A DNA stretch of 64,000 bases from Tetradesmus obliquus. Taxonomy: Eukaryota > Chlorophyta > Chlorophyceae > Sphaeropleales > Scenedesmaceae. Where the stretch lies: positions 4,083,501 to 4,147,500 of the forward strand of contig CP126204.1 of the NCBI GenBank assembly GCA_030272155.1, given 5' to 3'. Position numbers and translations under genes: made by a program. Positions 59,514 to 64,000 of the stretch are shown here, piece by piece. Each line of letters begins with the position of its first letter. Positions within the stretch are counted from its first letter, which is position 1. The notes beneath the pieces are model-generated. The model was not told the origin of the DNA and made no database searches. It was given only the letters and a program-made list of their open reading frames with translations.

Positions 59514-60770
59514 GCTGGAGCAAGGCCGAGATCACGTGTTAACTCAAATCCATAATTGAATAACCGCACAAAGGGTGTCCATAAAAGCCCATGCACCGGC
59601 TGCAGAAGTTGAACAGCCTAGCAGTAGCTGCAAGCTAGCCAGCTCAGTGCTGCTGCTGTGACACCATGGGATGCCTGTGGCAGGCGTTCATTCCAGCTGT
59701 GGCCAGCTACGTATCATCATTAGACACAAGCTTGCACATGGCATGCTCCTGTGTTGGCAGCCTGTCACGCGCTCATGTTCCACGTTACACATGTCACATG
59801 TGTGATCATGACAATGTTGGAGTCAGCGCGTTTGGTCATCAGCATGGAGATGTGGTTGCTGGCGGTGATGGCGGCTACAACGCCAATCATTCCCCATCTG
59901 CTCTTGTACGCAAGCCATAATCCATGGATGAGGTGCCTCTCACCTAGGCACTCTCCACAGGCCGCTATCAGTGCAGCCTTGTGCACGCACCGTGACAGTG
60001 ACTGTTACAGTGTGCCAAAGTGGTAAGATACGTGTGCCGCGGCCCCTTCTGTATGATAGGACCACGGCAGGCATTGCAGCCACCTACTGCCAGTGGATGT
60101 GTACGGCAGCCTGAGGCCGCCTGCGGCACCATCACTGGCACAGCCGAGCTGCTTGCTGGCAGGCTTACACGCGTGACTGTCAGGACCCCTGGATGTTGAT
60201 GGAGTGTGTTAATGGCGGCCGCCACAGTTCAGGAGAATGTCGCTGCCTCCATGTACCAAAGCACATCATACGTGTTACGCAGTGCCACTGGCACATGCAC
60301 TGAGTTCACGTGTGCAATATAAAAGCCGCGGCATCTCACCAGCCGTTCCACATTGAGTTGCCCATTGCCAATTGCCTTGTAATGGCCATAGGAAGCTTCC
60401 CCCCGGCAGAGCCCTCACACAGAGACACCAGTCAACCAGCAGGGCACCTCTGAGGCAGCCAGCTGCTATTCAGACAACTTGCAACTTATCTTTCAGCAAC
60501 TTGCCAGCACAGCTCCATGCCGCACAGCAGCTACAAATGCGCACTGTGGCCTCACACCAGCAGTGCGGCGTTGCCGCCTACCTGCGGCCCTGCGCTGTAC
60601 TGCTGCTGCTTCTTTGATTGCTGCTGCCCCGCTGCTGCTGCCGGTGCTGACAGAGGACCACTTACATGCTGTAGATGCAAATAGGACGATTCTAAGCATG
60701 GTAAAAGCATAACTGCGCACCTTCAAGCAATGCTGGTAAAGAAGCCCCCCGCCCTAGACGCGCGCCGCCC
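59514..60770. other. Intergenic, 5' flank of the CID gene
   Basis: No gene could be supported here. Small open frames have no splice or composition support. A weak near-palindromic GC-rich patch lies near 60030-60130. Confidence 0.45.
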
Positions 60771-61402
60771 TCACCCCGCCAGGGCCAAATAATTCTCAAC
60801 AAAAGAGCAAAAAACTACAGCCAAGGCTCCTGTGCCCGTGTGCCATGCCCTGCTGCGTGCCATGATTAGGCATGCAGCTGACCTGAGGTCACACCACAAC
60901 GGCCCATGCTCCAGCTTCACACGCACAGACTGCCACTGATACATCAGAACACAGCAGCACGCAGCAGTGCCAGTACTAGCAGCATGCTCACTACTTTGAT
61001 GCATATTAATAGTGAGCAACCGCCCATCCATATTAAACAGCGGCACCAGCCAGCACGGCAGCAGCTCCCGCTGCACTCTGCGCAGCTCATGCACTGCTGC
61101 CTCTGACAGATGCATCTGCAGCACCACGCCGCGTGTGAGGCTCACATCTGACAACTCACGCAAGGCGCCGACGGCTTGCATGAGCGCTGCCACGGCATTA
61201 CACTCATAGCCCGGCAACTCGCCCACACTGTACGCAGTAGCATCAGCACCGTCCCTGAAGAACACTGTCCCTGAAGAACAACACACTCTGATACATTGCA
61301 GGCCAGATGCAGCTGCCGCAGCCCAGTCAGCGGCTGCAGCATGGCAGCCTGTGCTGATAATTGATTCAACCAGGTGCGTACTACGCAGCTAGTAGATCGC
61401 AA
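60771..61402 (-). other. Possible LRR-like coding fragment, doubtful
   Basis: On the minus strand, after a possible acceptor (GCACAG), the frame reads AAMLQPLTGLRQLHLACN, like one leucine-rich repeat. A second frame further on reads ECNAVAALMQAVGALRELSD followed by VSL, again LRR-like. The two are separated by a 16-17 bp tandem duplication (TGTTCTTCAGGGACRG twice, near 61255-61287) that shifts the frame, or by an unseen intron. No start ATG fits. It may be a decayed gene or two exons of a gene I could not assemble. Confidence 0.3.
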
Positions 61403-61946
61403 CCATTGCAGTTGTTTTCACAGTTTGGCTGTCACCTTGAGTTGTACAGCTGTACGTGCAACATGCAAACTTTCTGTCAACGGCTTGCAGGCTGATGTGA
61501 TACGTCACACCTATGGTTTTGCTGATCAGCTGAAGCATCTGTGCTGTCAAAGCAGCTTGCTGTATTTCACATGCCATGACCGGTGGTCTGCTTGTGGTGT
61601 CAGCAGGAACACCTGCAGTCAATCTGCCACCACGGCCGCAGGGCACTGCTGCTTGCACTGTTGCCGCACGCACTGCTGATCAGCATGAGCAGTCTGACCC
61701 AGCCTGCCCCAGCCGTGGCACGGTGGCTTCAAGGACAGCATACAAACAGCCTAGGGGCAAGTTGGCCTGTGGCCATATGGTGCATACACGCTTGAAGTCC
61801 GAATGCGCTCACCAAGCAACAGCTGTCGAACTCAGCCCGTGCGCGCGCCCAACCTTTCTGAAGCGTGCGCCTCTAGTGTCATGGCGCAACTATGTAAGGC
61901 AGGGCCACTCGGCGGCCTGTGAATAGGGACATGCCCACATGCCCTG
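61403..61946. other. Intergenic
   Basis: No gene, RNA or repeat was recognised between the LRR-like fragment and the inverted-repeat element. Confidence 0.45.
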
Positions 61947-62235
61947 AGGGGGCGGTTTAAATTGAAGCTGAGACACCCAGATGCTTTGTACGGGGGGTAA
62001 GCGACAAGCGAGGTATGGCTGGGATGCGCTTGAGGGGGGGGGGGGGTAAGCGGTATGCAAGTTGGTCACTGCCAGTCAGCTCACTGAACAGTCAGTGACA
62101 GCCCAGCACAGGGAGGGGGGTGAAGCGGCAAGCGACTTTCAGAAGCGACAGCTGTTGGCTCGCCAACCCCCGGTAAGCGGTTGTCACCCCTCCACAGAGC
62201 AACTGGGTGTCTCAGCTTCAACTAAACCGCCCCCT
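61947..62235. mobile_element. MITE-like element with terminal inverted repeats
   Basis: The ends are inverted copies of about 40 bp. The left end reads AGGGGGCGGTTTAAATTGAA and continues GCTGAGACACCCAG. The right end read in reverse gives AGGGGGCGGTTTAGTTGAAG and continues in the same way. The 289-bp element has no coding capacity and holds several GTAAGCG-type words and a run of 13 G near 62034-62046. This is the structure of a non-autonomous DNA transposon (MITE) or a fold-back element. A target-site duplication is not clear, so the exact ends may be off by a few bases. It lies about 350 bp upstream of the tepsin-like gene. Confidence 0.75.
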
Positions 62236-62585
62236 GACCCAGTGGGTCAGGCTGGTCAGGCTGATGCTGGCCTGGCAGTGCCACAGGCACACCACACCAC
62301 TGCAAATGCTGAAGTACAATCACACATTGAATTCAGTGATGGTTCTGCGTTGACCAGATGCATGCAATCACTGATCTTGGACCCCCAAACAAGCAGCGCG
62401 TCAAACCCTGAAGCCTGTAACTGCCAAAGGTACAACATGTCACGCTGCAGAGCCTCGTCCTTGCCAAGTCAGTCACAGCCTGCATATGTGATTTGCCGTA
62501 TCAGCGCATTAGGAGAGTTGTGGGGAGTAGTTGCGTGGTGTTGGTCCACGGTGCTAGTGTGTACTGCTGCTGCTGGCTTTGCAGC
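62236..62585 (+). promoter_or_regulatory. 5' flank of the tepsin-like gene
   Basis: These 350 bp separate the MITE-like element from the ATG at 62586 and should contain the promoter and leader. No TATA box is clear. Confidence 0.45.
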
Positions 62586-64000
62586 ATGGCCACGTTCATA
62601 GATACTGTGCAGCGTTTTCGCAAGATCGAGGAAGCAACGGCTCAAAAGGATGATCCAGCTCCAGTTGTAAGTGGGATGCATGCAGCTCGAGGCTCTGGTC
62701 AGCAGCAGACCTCTCACGCACCTCTGCTTGTTTCTGGACGCAGTATCTGCTGGACGAGATAGCCGATATGGCACGTCAGTCACCAGAGCAGGCTCAAGCC
62801 ATCTCAGATGCAGTGCTGAAGAAGCTGCAGGTCAAGTCCCCTGTGGTTAAGTTCAAGGTGCGTGGGCTCACGCAGCGCCCTGCATGGCATGTCGTCTTGA
62901 ACCGAAGGATTCAGATGAACTTTGCTCAACGCAGGCGCTGAGGATCATCAAGCACCTGTGCGTGAAGGGCTGTTCCCAGTTCCAACGATGTATGCAGCGT
63001 AATTCTTCTGCTGTCAGGTGAGCGTCTACCCGCAGCACTTTGCCACTTTTGAATGGCCCAGCTGTTGGTTATACTGCATCAAAAGGGCTAGCAAGCTCAT
63101 GCAGTGCAGCTGCAGTGATCAGGGAGGTCAACTGCTTCAACAGCACCGCTGCTGTACACCCAGAGCAGCATGCGCATGCAATGGGAGGCAGCAGCTGCAG
63201 CTTGCGCAAAATCAGCCACCAAGCACACTATTTGCATGCCTGGTGCTGTTCCTGCAAGCGCTCATTCCGCTGTTATTCGCTCTTCATTGTTTGTTTTGCA
63301 CCAGGTGTACCTAACGACCCGCACTCCTGACTAGCAGAGTGCCTTGTTTTTCACAGCATGCAAGTTGGCCGATGTGTGCTGAATCCATGGACCAGCATGT
63401 GCACGCTGTCCTGCAGGGAGCTGATCCACTGGAGGGGCGAGCCAGATCCCTTCAAGGGTGATGTACCCAATGCGCGTGTGCGTGAGTTCTCAAAGGACGT
63501 CGTGGAGGTGCTCTTCAACTCCGCTCCCATCACCAACACCAACAACACACTGGCAGCGCAGGTATGTAAACTGAGCATCATACTCAGATTACCAATCACG
63601 CCTTAGCAATGACGCCATCAGCCCCTCTGTCTCGCTGTTCTGGGGCGTTGCCTGGTCTTGCATGCTGTTTTGTTGTCTGTTTGCTGTGTTTCCGCTGCTG
63701 TTGTGGCTCTAGGGCAAGATCCAGGGCTGTTGGCGGCGGCGGTCCTGACGAGGCAGCATGCAGCAGCAGCAAACACTGCCTGGTCAAACATGCTTGTATG
63801 TTTCTCTCTCCTGTTTCTCTGCTTTATGCCCGTCCAGGGCAAGATCCAGGGCTTTGGCAGCGGCGGCCCTGGCGAAGCAGCAGCCCGCAGCAGCAGCGGC
63901 CACTACGGCGGCATCGGCAGCAGCGGCAGCAACATGGGCAGCGGCAGTTACAGCGGAGGCTTCCGCAGCAGCGGCAGCAGCGGCCTGGCAGCAGCGCAGC
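62586..64000 (+). CDS. ENTH-domain protein of tepsin/MTV1 type (3' end outside window)
   Basis: Five exons join in phase: 62586-62666, 62744-62857, 62935-63017, 63417-63561 and 63838 onward. The N-terminal ENTH/VHS-like domain reads FIDTVQRFRKIEEATAQKDD, YLLDEIADMARQSPEQAQAI, FKALRIIKHLCVKGCSQFQR and WRGEPDPFKGDVPNARVREF, ending LFNSAP. The GPPDPLHG-like loop (here GEPDPFKGD), followed by VREF and VLF, is typical of tepsin and plant MTV1 rather than epsin. These proteins are accessory subunits of AP-4 or clathrin coats at the trans-Golgi network. The open part then becomes Gly/Ser-rich, as in a disordered adaptor-binding tail. The first ATG in frame starts right at the domain. A copied acceptor lies before exon 5. 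Confidence 0.87.
63700..63750 (+). repeat. Copy of the acceptor and start of tepsin-like exon 5
   Basis: An acceptor (CTCTAG) and the codons GKIQG begin at 63713, 125 bp upstream of the real exon start at 63838 (GKIQGFGSGGPGEAA). The copy soon runs into a stop in the exon frame. Confidence 0.85.

Overview
The window looks like nuclear DNA of a chlorophyte green alga. The genes are split by many short GT-AG introns, and CAG/CTG triplets run through coding and intron sequence, giving proteins rich in Ala, Gln and Ser. It carries three major light-harvesting (LHCII) genes, plastid-targeted proteins and TGTAA poly(A) signals. The style fits Scenedesmaceae such as Tetradesmus/Scenedesmus; that placement is an inference. 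I saw no virus-like or LTR element and recognised no RNA gene.

Layout. (1) <1-6156, minus: Ser/Ala/Pro-rich repeat protein, not recognised. (2) 6611-10902, minus: Golgi-type membrane sulfotransferase. (3) 11523-15284, minus: plastid N-acetylglutamate kinase, sharing a divergent promoter with (4) 15664-18277, plus: plastid DUF1997-type protein. (5, 6) 19351-20950 and 23906-25769, plus: two LHCII genes. (7) 27049-38880, plus: VPS16 of the HOPS/CORVET tethering complexes, in 16 exons. (8) 41015-46616, minus: secreted cysteine-rich ephrin-receptor-like repeat protein. (9) 47639-49269, minus: a third LHCII gene. (10) 52590-59513, minus: Tudor-like plus CID nuclear protein. (11) 60771-61402, minus: doubtful LRR-like fragment. 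(12) 61947-62235: MITE-like inverted-repeat element. (13) 62586->64000, plus: ENTH protein of the tepsin/MTV1 type. Exon joins were worked out by hand from splice sites, and reading phase agrees at every junction given.

Main discovery. Many introns hold extra diverged copies of their own exon-intron boundaries. Each unit (mostly 95-160 bp) joins an exon edge to adjoining intron sequence, complete with a GT donor or an AG acceptor, and is repeated 2 to 7 times in tandem. VPS16 is saturated: one intron has four donor copies at one end and four acceptor copies at the other, and another has seven donors. The kinase, sulfotransferase, cysteine-rich, CID and tepsin genes show it too; the LHCII and DUF1997 genes do not. 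In several arrays the copies differ from the real exon almost only at silent positions, and five units could be spliced in as frame-preserving cassette exons. I know of no named class for this.

The genes do not form one pathway. Three are photosynthetic, one makes arginine, two serve membrane traffic (VPS16, tepsin), and two concern sulfated or secreted surface material.
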